A DNA stretch of 64,000 nucleotides from Owenia fusiformis (Eukaryota; Annelida; Polychaeta; Sabellida; Oweniidae): the NCBI GenBank assembly GCA_903813345.2, contig CAIIXF020000007.1, positions 36,476,759 to 36,540,758 on the forward strand, given 5' to 3'. The notes beneath the pieces are model-generated. The model did not search any database, was not told the origin of the DNA, and saw only the letters and a program-made list of their open reading frames with translations. Of this stretch, positions 1-12,200 are shown piece after piece (position 1 is the first letter of the stretch; every line of letters begins with the position of its first letter). Made by a program: the position numbers and the translations under genes.

Positions 1-819
1 AAGAACTGAATAGATTTGACATAAAATGTAAATGTACAACAATCCTACTTTTCATGAAATTAGGTATGATTTTTATTTTGTGAAGTCGGTACATTATTGC
101 AGGACCCATTACTTCTGTATTCGAGGACACATTCGTTTTACATTGCAAGACGTATTTTGAATTGCAGGACCTGTTATTGTGTTGCGGTATGTGATTTCAA
201 ATTTCGGATATTCCAGGATGATTTCTCATTGATAGAATTCCTTGAATTTGTGAACATTTTCTAGTGTTCTCCTCTTTATGAGTCATTACGTTTGCATACT
301 TAGTCGCCAAAACTATGAATTGGTCTCATTATACTGAAATATCTTTCCCGGGAGGATTATAGTACTTCGAAGCCCATTGATTTAAATCACTATAAAAGGA
401 GTAAATTTTCAAAGTTCCCTTTAGCGTATTGTATTGAATCCCCGGTGTTGTGGTAATGGAATTGTAACAGCATAAAGTGTTCCTTATTCCTGTATCGTGA
501 CGCAACGCAAAAGAAACAAACAAAGTCAAGTAGCATGGTGTCGAGAAGCAGGCAATTAACCTTAAGGTGTTTTAGTATCTTAAGAAATATACAACGTTTG
601 TTTGAATAGTCTCGTTTAGAAGAGTAAAGTGTCATTGTAAAATGTGTATAATTTCTGAATGTATTTGAGCTCGATGATTTTCTGATGATTTTAAGCATGT
701 AGGATATATCACATGAGAAATGTAGTCCAACGTCGAAGACCAACGTAAAAAACACGAGTGCATAAAATCATCCACAATAAAGTCATGTCTTTCAATTTAT
801 ATTACGCTTTGGAGAGGAT

Positions 820-1215
820 GTTTAGTACCAACAAAAAGTTCTAAAAACGAAGCCCAATGTCCGTTAAGAACCCCTAATTTTACTTTAAAAATGGACTCTA
901 GCAATATTATGCATGAACCTACTTGTTGAGACTCAATTAAATCAGTCATTCTGAGAAATTAGGAATTTGGCAAGAGTGGATTGATTTAACACAGGGACAT
1001 TCACCATTGACAAATAACTCTGCATCAGAATACCATCAAGTATGTCACCATGTTCGGTCGATGTTCCCTTGTTGAAATCCTCATTTTCTGGATCGAGAAT
1101 CAACGAGTACATCCATGTAAATTAGTATTGCTAGAATCCATCTTCAAACGTATGAATACAGTAGTTTATGAGCACCTACTTACAGAGTGGCACAGTAGAG
1201 TGAATGTGTTTAATT
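820..1215. repeat. Palindromic MITE, copy 1 of a pair
   Basis: Same layout as 6560-6880: ACCAACAAAAAGTTCT at the left, GGACATTCACCATTGACAAA in the middle, GCTAGAATCCATCTTCAAA at the right. The 70-residue frame starting at 1050 is a by-product. Confidence 0.55.
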
Positions 1216-3398
1216 ACTTTGACATTATTTCTTGTCTTGTCCAACTCGAAATTTTGAATTGATGAAGGTAATCAATTTCACCGTGCGTCTGTAGTAAAAT
1301 ATACAATGCATATATAGAGGTTATACATATACCTAAAGAGGGACTGTATATTGGAGTTTTTTTCAACCGAATTTAAAGTCCAATCCCTAAGATGCCTAAG
1401 CCTAAGATGCATTGTGGCTGATTCATTCCACGAGAGAGTTATTTCCTAAACTTCACACTCGATATGTTGCGTATCTCGGGCAAACGTTGAAAACATATTT
1501 TTGAGGAACGAGTCCAGGTCTTAAATCCATAAATATAGTATATATCTCCTTGTGTTCCGTTTGCCTCGAATGTGATATATCATACTTAATGATGTGTGAA
1601 TTTCTTTACAAGTACACCTTTGATGTCAAAACCTTTAAACCGAAGTATCGATTCGAATGATTCGATTTAAAGGCAAGAAATATTGAACAGAGAACAGCTC
1701 TTAGAAATCAATTGATCGGAATGACTTCTGTAAAAAATATGAAGCTGTTAACGAATTTCTTCTGTAAAACCACCAAAAAACATTGTTTTCGGTTATTCAA
1801 TTATCATTAATGAATGAAAAACTTTTTAAATGAGGGTCTATTTAATAATCTGCAAACGTTTGTCTTTTTGATCAATATTCCATCGTCATTAGTGGATAAG
1901 AAATGTTTAAAGATTTTGCGTTTGAAACACGCAAACAATCGTCTTTCTGGGCATTCACTTGTCATTAGTGGATATAAAGGTAAAGTTGAAATAAAAAAGA
2001 GAGCTCCACGTTTTGATATATTAAGATTATGGTTTAAGAGGCAAAACCATGCCTATTCCTATGTCCTTAATATGACTTGTAAATTTGTCATGCGTTCTTA
2101 ATTGAAAACCGTATACGCCATTGCGGCTTTATAATCCCACAGCTTTAATTAAAAAACTATTTTCTGTCCTTTAAAAACCTGGATTCACACAACTTATACG
2201 CTGATTTACTCGGTTGACTAATAATAAAGTCCACGTGAATTGTAACCCCCATGTAGAGGGGCGCTTAGTGAAAAATCGCATGAAAGTATATTATACTGAG
2301 TAAACTTACTTCCATGCTGAATAAAACAAAGATGTTTATCAAACATATGACAGATTGTCAAGATGTTTTAAATGTAGATGATCGACAACATTACAGGAAT
2401 AAATCTGAGGCCGCGGAGATAGGAGAATAAAAAGCAATTCGGAAATAATAACCGAACAATAAGTTTTGAAATCCCCGTAACTTTTTACCATTTTTGAGTT
2501 GAAAAATAATACTTGGCAAATCAATGTAACTTTTGATAGGCTTTAACATGATATATGACACATATTAAGAAGACATTGGTATATGTCTGCCTAGGGGGGG
2601 GGCATGCTTTCGGGATACCCCGTAGACGACACTATGGAAAAAGAAAAAACATCGAAATAATTGTTTAAGACATTTAGCATATCCTACACAAGCTTTAATG
2701 CAAGTTACGATTCATGAGGTAATAAAAATCACATAACACTAGGCCACTACTTTTGATGGAGAAGTTATTTAAGGCTGGATACGCTAAATGACTTTATAGA
2801 TGTGTGCCATCTTTTAACTAACTGTCACAAACATTATAAATGGATCAAAACAATACTAGTTTGTCACTTTCCTATATTTAAACTTAGTTTGTATACTATC
2901 TAGAACTACAAACGGTCGTGGGGTCCTTAATATCGTTACCATGGATCTGTTTTGACCTGCAGAGATGGTACTTAACTCGACAAAAATCTCACTTGGCAAA
3001 TATGTACAAGATCAAATCAAATAATAATTATCGAGGTTATGCCCATGGCCATAATTTGAGGCATAATTCTATTTATAATATGGAACGTTAATTAAACATA
3101 CCAGTTCCTAGAAATTTAATTTACTTTGAACCAGGAATTATACATGGCGGACACTCTAAGTGAACACTAGTACAAGTCCCGCGCGACCATGTTACATGGT
3201 AAGAATAATTGTAGTTCATGTAATACATAACTATAATCGGAGATAGGTATTCAAGAAATTATTCAAGTTTTGTCTGTCCTGTTTCCTGGTCACCCTTCAT
3301 CATTTGGTTGTTATGTCACCAGCAGGTGCATTTGGCACACTGCTGGTGATATTCATTCTTTGAAATTTAGATGCAAGAAAACTGTATAATAAGAAGAA

Positions 3399-3476
3399 AT
3401 ACGTCGCAAAAAGGTCGCGCATTAAAGATATATTCACGTGACACCCTAAAACAAGCAGGCTCCACCTTTTTGCGAC
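3399..3476. repeat. Inverted pair ACGTCGCAAAAAGGT
   Basis: ACGTCGCAAAAAGGT near 3400 is inverted as ACCTTTTTGCGACGT near 3461. A second hairpin (CACCAGCAG ... CTGCTGGTG) lies just before it, at about 3316-3348. Confidence 0.7.
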
Positions 3477-4107
3477 GTGTTACGTGTTTGATCCGTTGTC
3501 ATGTTAGATGCACGATGCAATGACTCGATTTACTGTTCTTGGTGGGGAGGTTTTCCATATCATCAATAAATACCGACGTGTATTGTTTTTGTCATTTTAG
3601 AATCAGAAAGGCATTCTTCACAAATCATTATCAAAAATGAAATTTAATGAAATAGCCAAAAGTTTAAAATTGCATGAATTAGAGAAAGCTTTTTCAATTT
3701 GTCGAAGGAGTCCAAAAAATTATGATGTCAATGCAAAAAATTGGTTTTGTGACATACATTCGTATCATTTCCCGCGCAAAATATGAGACTTGCGAAAGCT
3801 GTCTTCTCAAATGGCCATTAGATGTCAGTGGGGACGATAGTACGATGCCCCACATTGTTACACTAATTACTCGATTTATTCTTAATAAGAACTGGTCCCC
3901 ACCTGATTATTAGAACGTTACTTCTTTATAACAAAATGGAGGAACTTTCGTCGGAGGATTTTTTTTATTTTCATTGTTTTCACCAAGAAGGAGATCAAGT
4001 TATATCCAAATATTTTACCCGTATATAAATAGTGACATCCGGTGAAAAGCTAGTCAGGCATGGAAAAATAATTCCAACAGCTCCAATAATCGAGTGAGAA
4101 TTCCTTA

Positions 4108-4166
4108 CTTCAGCAACCAGGCTGGTAGCGTTGTGTTATAGCTTTTCAACGTCCTGGTTGCTGAAG
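4108..4166. repeat. Short hairpin
   Basis: CTTCAGCAACCAGG at 4108 pairs perfectly with CCTGGTTGCTGAAG at 4153-4166 around a 31-nt loop. Function unknown. Confidence 0.75.
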
Positions 4167-5173
4167 GGATGAGTTTCCACCCGTTTGTTTGATTACCTCG
4201 TTTGCAGAAGATTCTCAGATAGTGAATTTTCAATTCGTATTCATTTTTTCATGATTTAAATGACGAAAGACGCAATTAGTGTACCAGTTAATGGTAACTC
4301 ACGTGCGATTTAATATAAAGCCGGATATGTTCGTATTTCCACAGCATTTCTGTTATTTTGAGTTTATAGAACGTTCGCTTATTGATAGGAGTCTAACAAA
4401 AATGTACACATTCGTTGATTATTTGTGAGAAGATAAATCTGCATTAATCACAGTCCACATAAAATTCAGGAAGAAATCGTTCTCAAATATTATAACAATA
4501 GCTTTGATATAAATTTTGCTCTAGGATCAAATCGATATCCATACATAGAGTACCATTTTTACTGCGATGTGATTGAATGATGTAACAGCTCGGGGACAGG
4601 GTTTTGCGCATGCGTATACAACTTTGCCAATGGCCAGCTTGATAGAACAAAGCGTCAACATACCGTTACATCTTATATTGTTTTCGGAAACCCCTTCGGA
4701 AAGTTACGTTGAGAATAAATGAAGATCATATTATGAAAAAAGTATATTAAGTGAGTGCGCTCATCCTTTCAAGTTTTGCAACATGAATGCTTTTTATTCA
4801 CTCGAAAACTGACACAATATCTTTCCACTAAACTCTGCCGTCTTTGGCTACATCAAGGTAGCTAGGGTATATTGGTCAGATTCACGGTGTCATAGGTCGT
4901 AGAGAGCGCTGTTTACAAACAACACTCACATTTTTTACTTTGCTACTAACAACGTATATGACCCCATGAATGCAGCTTATGCAACCGGGTTGCCTTGCTG
5001 TATGGTTTGATTTAAAGGTCAACTATAGCAAAATAATAGGTGAATCGAACTTTAACATTATGTAGATATCAGTTCAGATATCTAAAGTATATGTTACATT
5101 GCCAATCAAAAAGCACTAGACGTTGACTCTCATCATACAATTTATATAGAATGTTAGACTATCAAAAGTAGTG

Positions 5174-5388
5174 TGTACATCCTCCATAATTTGGCAATCT
5201 GAGGTCCCGTTGCGTATTAAACCTTTTTGCTGTTTCGCGTTCTAAATAAACATCATTCATACAAGTATATCATAAACTTAAGAACTATTATAAGGAGCAC
5301 CATGAAGAATCAAACGTTAACATTAACATTTTTTAGCAAACTATCAAATGAAGACCTCTGGTGACCATACTTTTCGAGGGGAGTGTAC
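5174..5388. mobile_element. Possible degenerate member of the ACACTCCCCTCC family
   Basis: TACATCCTCCATAATTTGGC near 5176 and TTCGAGGGGAGTGTA ending at 5388 face each other about 215 bp apart. The match is imperfect. Confidence 0.4.
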
Positions 5389-6147
5389 ATCCGCGTAACA
5401 GGCTGTAATTAAATTGAAAACAACGTTTGTTTTTATAGTTGGGTTAACCGATATGACCGCCAGGCTCTCTTTGCTGTTATTTCAATTCATTAAGATACAT
5501 GTACTGTTTATATTACCCAGAGCATCAATTGATTCGTCGATAATAATATAATAAGACCGTGTCCTATTGTTACCGAAGTTAGATAGGAAAGCATTTCCAA
5601 GGACCGTCTAGTTAAGCGAACGACCTGTGGAATCGACGATGATCGGCAAACGCAACCCAATCAGTGCTTTTACTCGCGTGAAGGGATAAACGAATCACGA
5701 CTTAAAGCTAAGCATTGGATCAAATGTACCAAGCAGATAGTTAGGGATATGGATTGAAGGATTCACCCTTGCCTTATTTTTACTTTGAGCGGCGTCATAA
5801 GCAAATGCATATGGATTTACCTCTGTTTAAATACACATTGATGATATAGCCTTGCTACCCAAGTTTATCGTTATCAATTCGAAATAGGATGAACATAAAC
5901 TTGTAGCTTTATGTTTAATCATATCAATGCGGCAAATAATTAGTCGCCTATAAAATAACTGCAATAATACGTCTAATATCTAATTGATTCTACATTCGAG
6001 AAGGAAACGGGTATCGCCGTATCATGGATTTAAGGAAGCACATTTGCGATGTGCGGTAGAATGAAGCCCTTTTGAAAGTGAGTCGTATGAAGTCGGTCCG
6101 TTTCATACAGGATATTTTGATTTAATATGTAAACTAGGATATTTACC

Positions 6148-6297
6148 ATGGCGACGATAAGTACAACACCTACGGCAACAACAATGGAAGGGTTTAAACA
6201 GAGTCGAGTATTTGGAAATATGAACAATGTTCATAATCTTACCGAGATGCCTATGAACGTGAGTGAATCCGCAGAAAAGGAGATAGAAATTTATAGG
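6148..6297 (+). CDS. Gene A exon 1: start codon and extracellular N-terminus
   Basis: Encodes 50 residues from an ATG in a strong start context (ACCATGG). The segment is Thr/Ser/Asn-rich with glycosylation sequons NLT (30-32) and NVS (37-39), no signal peptide, and ends EIEIYR. It stops at a consensus donor (AGG|GTAAGT at 6297/6298) in phase 0, which matches the phase-0 acceptor of exon 2. The joined text runs from EIEIYR directly into TEQL, a layout like that of NPSR, where an acidic/aromatic stretch precedes TEQL. The 17.8-kb intron to exon 2 is long, so a different or additional first exon remains possible. Confidence 0.6.
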
Positions 6298-9200
6298 GTA
6301 AGTACTCCGACATATTTCATTATTCCCGTATTTTGCGCAAAAAGTTAATGATGTAGCAAAACGCGCTCTAATGGTCATGTCGAGTTAATCGCCCGTGGTC
6401 GGGTTCAATTATTTCAAGCAATTAAAAGTATTTGAAAAAGTGGCATTCATCAAATAAGATTTTCTATCAAATGCATAGTCTTTTTAAACCTCTAGCACTA
6501 AACAAAAATTTCAAAATGGCCCTTTAAATTAGCTTTTAATTAAATAATTTACATTTTAAGGTCCTGTTTAAGAACACCTTTTCTCATTTTTGAATCTACT
6601 TCGATCAATTTCAGATCTTCCGAGAAAATGAGCATTTTAGCAAGGGTGCATTGACTTTACATGGTGACATACCTGATGGTATCTCCGTGTTAAGTCAATG
6701 GTCAATGGTGTATGTCCCCATGTTGAGTCGATGTACCCTTGCCAAAATCCTCATTTGCTAAGAAGAGTTGTTAGAGGCTCAACAAGATTCATGTTGGATT
6801 TATTGCTAGAATCAATTTTCAAAAGTAAGAATAGGCGTTCCTAAGCAGAACGTTGGAATTGCTTTTCGGAACTTTTTGTTGGAACTACCCTAGCCAAACG
6901 TGTGGCCGGTTCTTAGCCCTATTTGCAAAAATAACGTTACATAATGGTTATGTAATCCATTGTGTAATATTATGTAATATTATATAATAGTAATAAAGAT
7001 TATCATCATTATAATTTGCCAACAAACATGAGTTGTTATGTCATCTAGTCATATATTTTTGCCTAACCCTGAGTGCCAAGGAAACCAGAATGATCTAGCT
7101 ACATAAATGTAATTAATGTAATTAAGTGTTTTATGTAGTGAGAATGTAGTTTCAAAATCGACCTGTCAGTCATAGGCTACTCATTAGCCATTTAACCAAT
7201 GGTGTACCAGTTTGGATTATGTTTCTAAAGTATGGGGTATGGGCTAGGCCAGCATCTACTTGGATTTTAATTGACTAGCTATAGCTGATCCGTCAGCTAT
7301 CAAAATTATTCTCAAGCTTACTTACAACTTTTCAGTTGCCACCCATTCCCCATCACCTCCCACGGTTCTTAGCCCTATTTGCAAAAATAACGTTACATAA
7401 TGGTTATGTAATCTTTTTTTTTTTTTTTTTTAAATCATGTATATATTTCTCATTTTATAACTTTGTATACAAGCACATCAGGTCATTTTACAATATTACA
7501 ATATTTGTGAAAACTGATATAATTTCAATTCTTGGACATTATTACAATAGTTTACAAATATAACGTACCATAAGTTGTTTAACCATTCATTAAAATAAGT
7601 ATAGTTAGTGTCTTGTACCTTATAGCCAAAGACAAGAGTTTTATACTTTTTCAAGCTTAATTCAATTTTAAAATGATCTAAAATATAAGTTTGTATTTAA
7701 AATTGGCCACTTTTTTATTTTTGGATTGCTTTAAAAGTACCCAAGTCTGTATCATTATAATTTGCCAACAAACATGAGTTGTTATGTCAACTAGTCATAT
7801 ATTTTTGCCTAACCCTGAGTGCCAAGGAAACCAGAATGATCCAGCTACATAAATGCATTACACACGATAAGAAATAGCCCATGTAATGCGGTGGTCACAT
7901 TTGCTCCGATTTTCAGTACGGGTGTTAAAGGGCATAGTAGGCCCTTACTCTCCATTGAATTATATGGTGACCCCTTTCCCTTATTATCTTATACACAATC
8001 AGGGCCAGCAAGGGCCGTTAAGAAGGTGGACCATAATCCCCAGGGGGGGGGGGCATAATTGCTTTCACACCGGTGCCCGGCCAAACAATATTTTGTTAAA
8101 ATTGCATTCATTTTTTAACAAGTTACTCAATTGGAGCAAAGGTGACATAGGCATGACTGAAATGTTCTTTTTTCTTAAAGATTTACGAAATAATTGCATG
8201 AATAAACAATTGACTTGCAGATTAGTAACTCAAGAAGGCTCCATAAATCAGTCGTAACTGACTGTAAATGTCGATGCTCTGGCTTTCAAGAAGCTTTTTG
8301 CAAATTATTATCGGAAACAAAATAGAGGAGGGATGTTATGAAGTACGCTTACTTAACATCCTCATTTGAATATTTATCATGCATTTGAATTTAAGATATA
8401 CTCGTATAAAATAGAACTTGTAAATGTTTTATTGGATTCGAGGGTATTATCCATAAGTTCTAATATGTCCATATTGTTTAGTTTTAATATATTCACATGT
8501 TCTTTTCTGCAGGTAATAATTAGAGTTCACAATTGTATGCTGGTTGCTATACGGTTGCTATATGGTTACATGTACAATAATACCTGGTAGCAGCTCAAAA
8601 TATGTTAATACTAATATAGGTTAATATGTTACATTTTTATGTAGACCCTTTGTAGTCCTTTATCCAATGATGCGTGATCATTTAAGGGTAAAACAGTGAA
8701 TAAAGTCAACTTATATCAAGTGTTCGAATTCAGTAATGCACATGTATAGTGCACTGTGATGTCATAATATGACGTCATGATTGGATTTAGGTGTATTGGG
8801 AGAGCACTGATGCGTCTCAACAGAATGTTTCACGATGATGGCCGGAGATGTTTTAAGGAACCAATTAAATTCCTTGAAACATCTTCGGCTATCTTCGCTT
8901 GCCGTACAAGCAATTCCGGCCATCATCGGCAAAAAAATCGTGAACCAAGGAGAATTTTCAAGTCACAATTCAGTCCAATCTACTTTTGCTAAAAGGCTGA
9001 CAATGAGGCTTCCGATCATTCATCTGTGAAAATGAAAAGGCACACCCTACTTACCCGAGTCTCTAGCCAAATTACTTGGCTAGAAGGCATGACATGTGGA
9101 CCACCTTGCACTAGTGTCAACGTTTATTCTGGGGTAAAACAATTTTGGGGAATTTAGATAATGGTCGGGAAGCAGGATCGAATATGGAAAGTCTGTGAAC

Positions 9201-12200
9201 AATCTACGGCTTTAGAAGAAACTCCCAACATTCACTAACACATGCAAAAAGTATACCGTATATTCGATTATATCAATATACTTTAATCATCATATCTCAT
9301 AAGCAATTTGATTTAAAAAGGATTCCTGCGCTAAAAAGTTAGTGAAAGATGACTCCCTTCATTGTACTTGGATGATTAAAACCCTTAGATAAAAACCTTT
9401 ATGTCGAGCTTTTCATATTAAGTTTTGATCTGCTCTAGGGTAACAGTGTACATGTTACCATAACAACCATTATTTGATCATATTGTAACCATGGTACGCT
9501 GAATTTAATTTAGAATCGAAATAGCACGATAATATAACATACACATATCAAATTTCAGGATTAAATATTAAAGAAAGATTAAGAATATTCCATGTAACTC
9601 TGGATTACTTAAACCTCATGGATTCTTAAACTAATGGATATTTCACTCAACCGGTTACCTTTAAATATGAAGAACAGTGTCGGTGTATAGATGTTTGGAC
9701 GGACGGACATTGAGTCAGCGATGGTCCACCCCGATTTTGAATCATAATTATTGCTTCAGTATGCAAACATTTGTAATAAGTCGATAAGGTTATCAGAGAC
9801 ACAAAAGAACTCTAAATAAGTAAATTTTCGATATGGATGGACTTTTTACGAGGTCAGTGTGATATCCCCAAAAATCATTATAACGTTGCAGCTTCGGTGA
9901 TTGTCACAGCAGAACATGCCTTTATCCTATGCCAAGTAGAGTTTTAGAGAGATAAGTTGGTAAGATATATCCCGTATCCTGATTTTGAGGTTTCCATATC
10001 CTGAACCTCCATATCTCCCGCCATATCTCCCGCTCCAGGGCATATCTTCCCGCTTCGAATTTTTTTTTAAAATTTTAAAAAATTGAAAAAAAGAAAAATG
10101 TGAAAAATAAAAAAAATTAAAATTTGAAAAAAGTAGAAAAAATTGAAAAAAAATAGAAAAATGTGAAAAAATTGAAAAAATAAAAAAAATTGAAAAAAAA
10201 TCGAAAGAAAATTAGAAAACTCTACTTGGTATAGGATAAAGCAGTTATGTACGGTCGGTTTGGATGTGGGGTTCATCCCTCGTGAGATATGCACATCTAC
10301 CCATGGTCCCTACGGTCCCTTAGGTAGATATGCATATCTCCCTCTGGATAAACCCCATATCCAAAACCTCCCAGTACATAACCCTTATGTATATTGATCG
10401 TTTGTCCTAGACTGAGTCTTAAATTGAGGTGAACTTGTCCAAAGGCCTTCTCCACATACCTTGAGATAACCTTGGCTATACATATTGACTTTAGGGCTCC
10501 AAGGTCACCTAATTAAGAGTTATCAAAGGTCACAGAATCTTTCAAATACCTTAAAACGCCAAATACTTAGATATTGATATATTTGACCTTGAGATGACCC
10601 CGAGGAGTATAACGTTGACCTCGGTTCATCAAATCACTGGTCGCCAAGGGCGACAGTACCCCCATAGTCTCAAGACGCCAAATATCGAGATATGAGATAT
10701 TGACATTTGACCTTGGAATGACATTGACTTCAGGGTCACCGAATCTTGGGTCGCCAAGGGGCACATGAGTCCCGGTGGTCCTTAAAACGTCAAATACTTA
10801 GATCTTGATCTTGATCTCAAGTCGTCTTATTATTTGTCGCCAATGGTCACAGTAGCCCCAATGACCTTTAATCAAAAATACCTAGATATTGACCTAGAAC
10901 TGACATTGGCCCCAAGTCACATAATCATGGGTGACCAAGGGTCACAACAGCCAAACACGTACTAATGAACGAAATACCAAGATATCGACATCTGCTTTTG
11001 GAATGATTTCGACCCCAAGTCACCTAATCTTGAGTCGTCAAAGGTCACATTTCAAATTAGTCGTCTTAAAAAGCAAAATACTTAAATGTTGGCCATTTAC
11101 CTTGAAATGGCCTTGACTTCTGACATTCGTAGAATGCTAACCGACCCATTTAGTACGTTGGGGCGAAGGTCAGCTGATGGGCAAAGAGGAGATTTCCGAA
11201 CTGACAGACAGACCATCGTGCTTTTTATTGAGAAGATATACCTATACAGAAAAATCCCCAAATGTCTACAGTCTTTAATGCCATTAATCAAGCCCTAGAA
11301 TTCCAATAGTGCAAATAAATTATTAACGAAGCTAATTATGTGTTTTTCTCGATATACCACAAGAAGTAAGTGGTTTGACATAAGATGATCTTATTTTTAA
11401 ATCCCGTGTTACGTTTATTTTCATTGATCGGCCCCGAGGGGTGCTCAAAATATTATTACAATTATTTGTGGGTGGCAGTTTTCTTAGAATATTAATTTGA
11501 CGGCAAAGCGTTAATTTATCATGTTTTTTTCGTGTAACATATTATGCCAAAAATGCATTTAACTAACATATTTGAATTAAGTGTTGCTTGTATCATTTTA
11601 AAATAGCAGAGGGAAATATTAAGAAAAAAGTACACTCTCCTCCATAAGTTTGGCAAACTTTGCTACCTCATTGAACTACGTGCCTCTTTAAAGGTTTGAC
11701 TTTTTATGTACCCCCCCCCCTATCACACCAAACTAGTTCTTACCCGTTCTTGCCAGTCCTACGAAAACGTCGCAAAACGGGCTCAATCTGGCTGTGGTCG
11801 GGAAATATGTCTGTAATAATTAGCTACTTCAATCGTTCATAAACAGTCTTCAATACGTCCATCTCATTCACAGTTCGTTCAGGTCGCACCACGTCGGTGT
11901 GCAACGTCGTATAATGCGTTCATTAGTCTAGAAGGTCACCATGACCTGATTACAGAACAGTATATGGTCGCTATCGAATTTTGAATCGATTCAAAATTCT
12001 AAATCACATTCATCGTTCGGGAATGTCCATGAAGTTCGTAATCAGACCGTAGAACCTTGTTCATTCAGTTCGCACACAATTTAACACCGATTCGGCAACG
12101 TTTTGAAAAACGCAGTGACAACTGGTTCTGGTGTGATAGCTATTTTTATTAATATATATAATGGACATTTTTATTAATTAGTTCATAAGCTACAAACGGA

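Larger units (their letters stand above)
1..6147. other. 5' flank of gene A, no gene recognised
   Basis: AT-rich DNA with short random frames only (longest about 120 codons, low complexity). Holds the palindromic repeat at 820, hairpins at 3316, 3400 and 4108, and a possible decayed element at 5174. A promoter or 5' UTR exons of gene A may lie here, but I cannot point to one. Confidence 0.7.

Noticed and set aside
390-755. 121-residue - strand frame
   Set aside because: AT-rich, with no domain or neighbouring exon; treated as chance.
10067-10294. Phenylalanine-rich frame
   Set aside because: Translation of a low-complexity GAAAAA tract; the same applies at 50027-50344.
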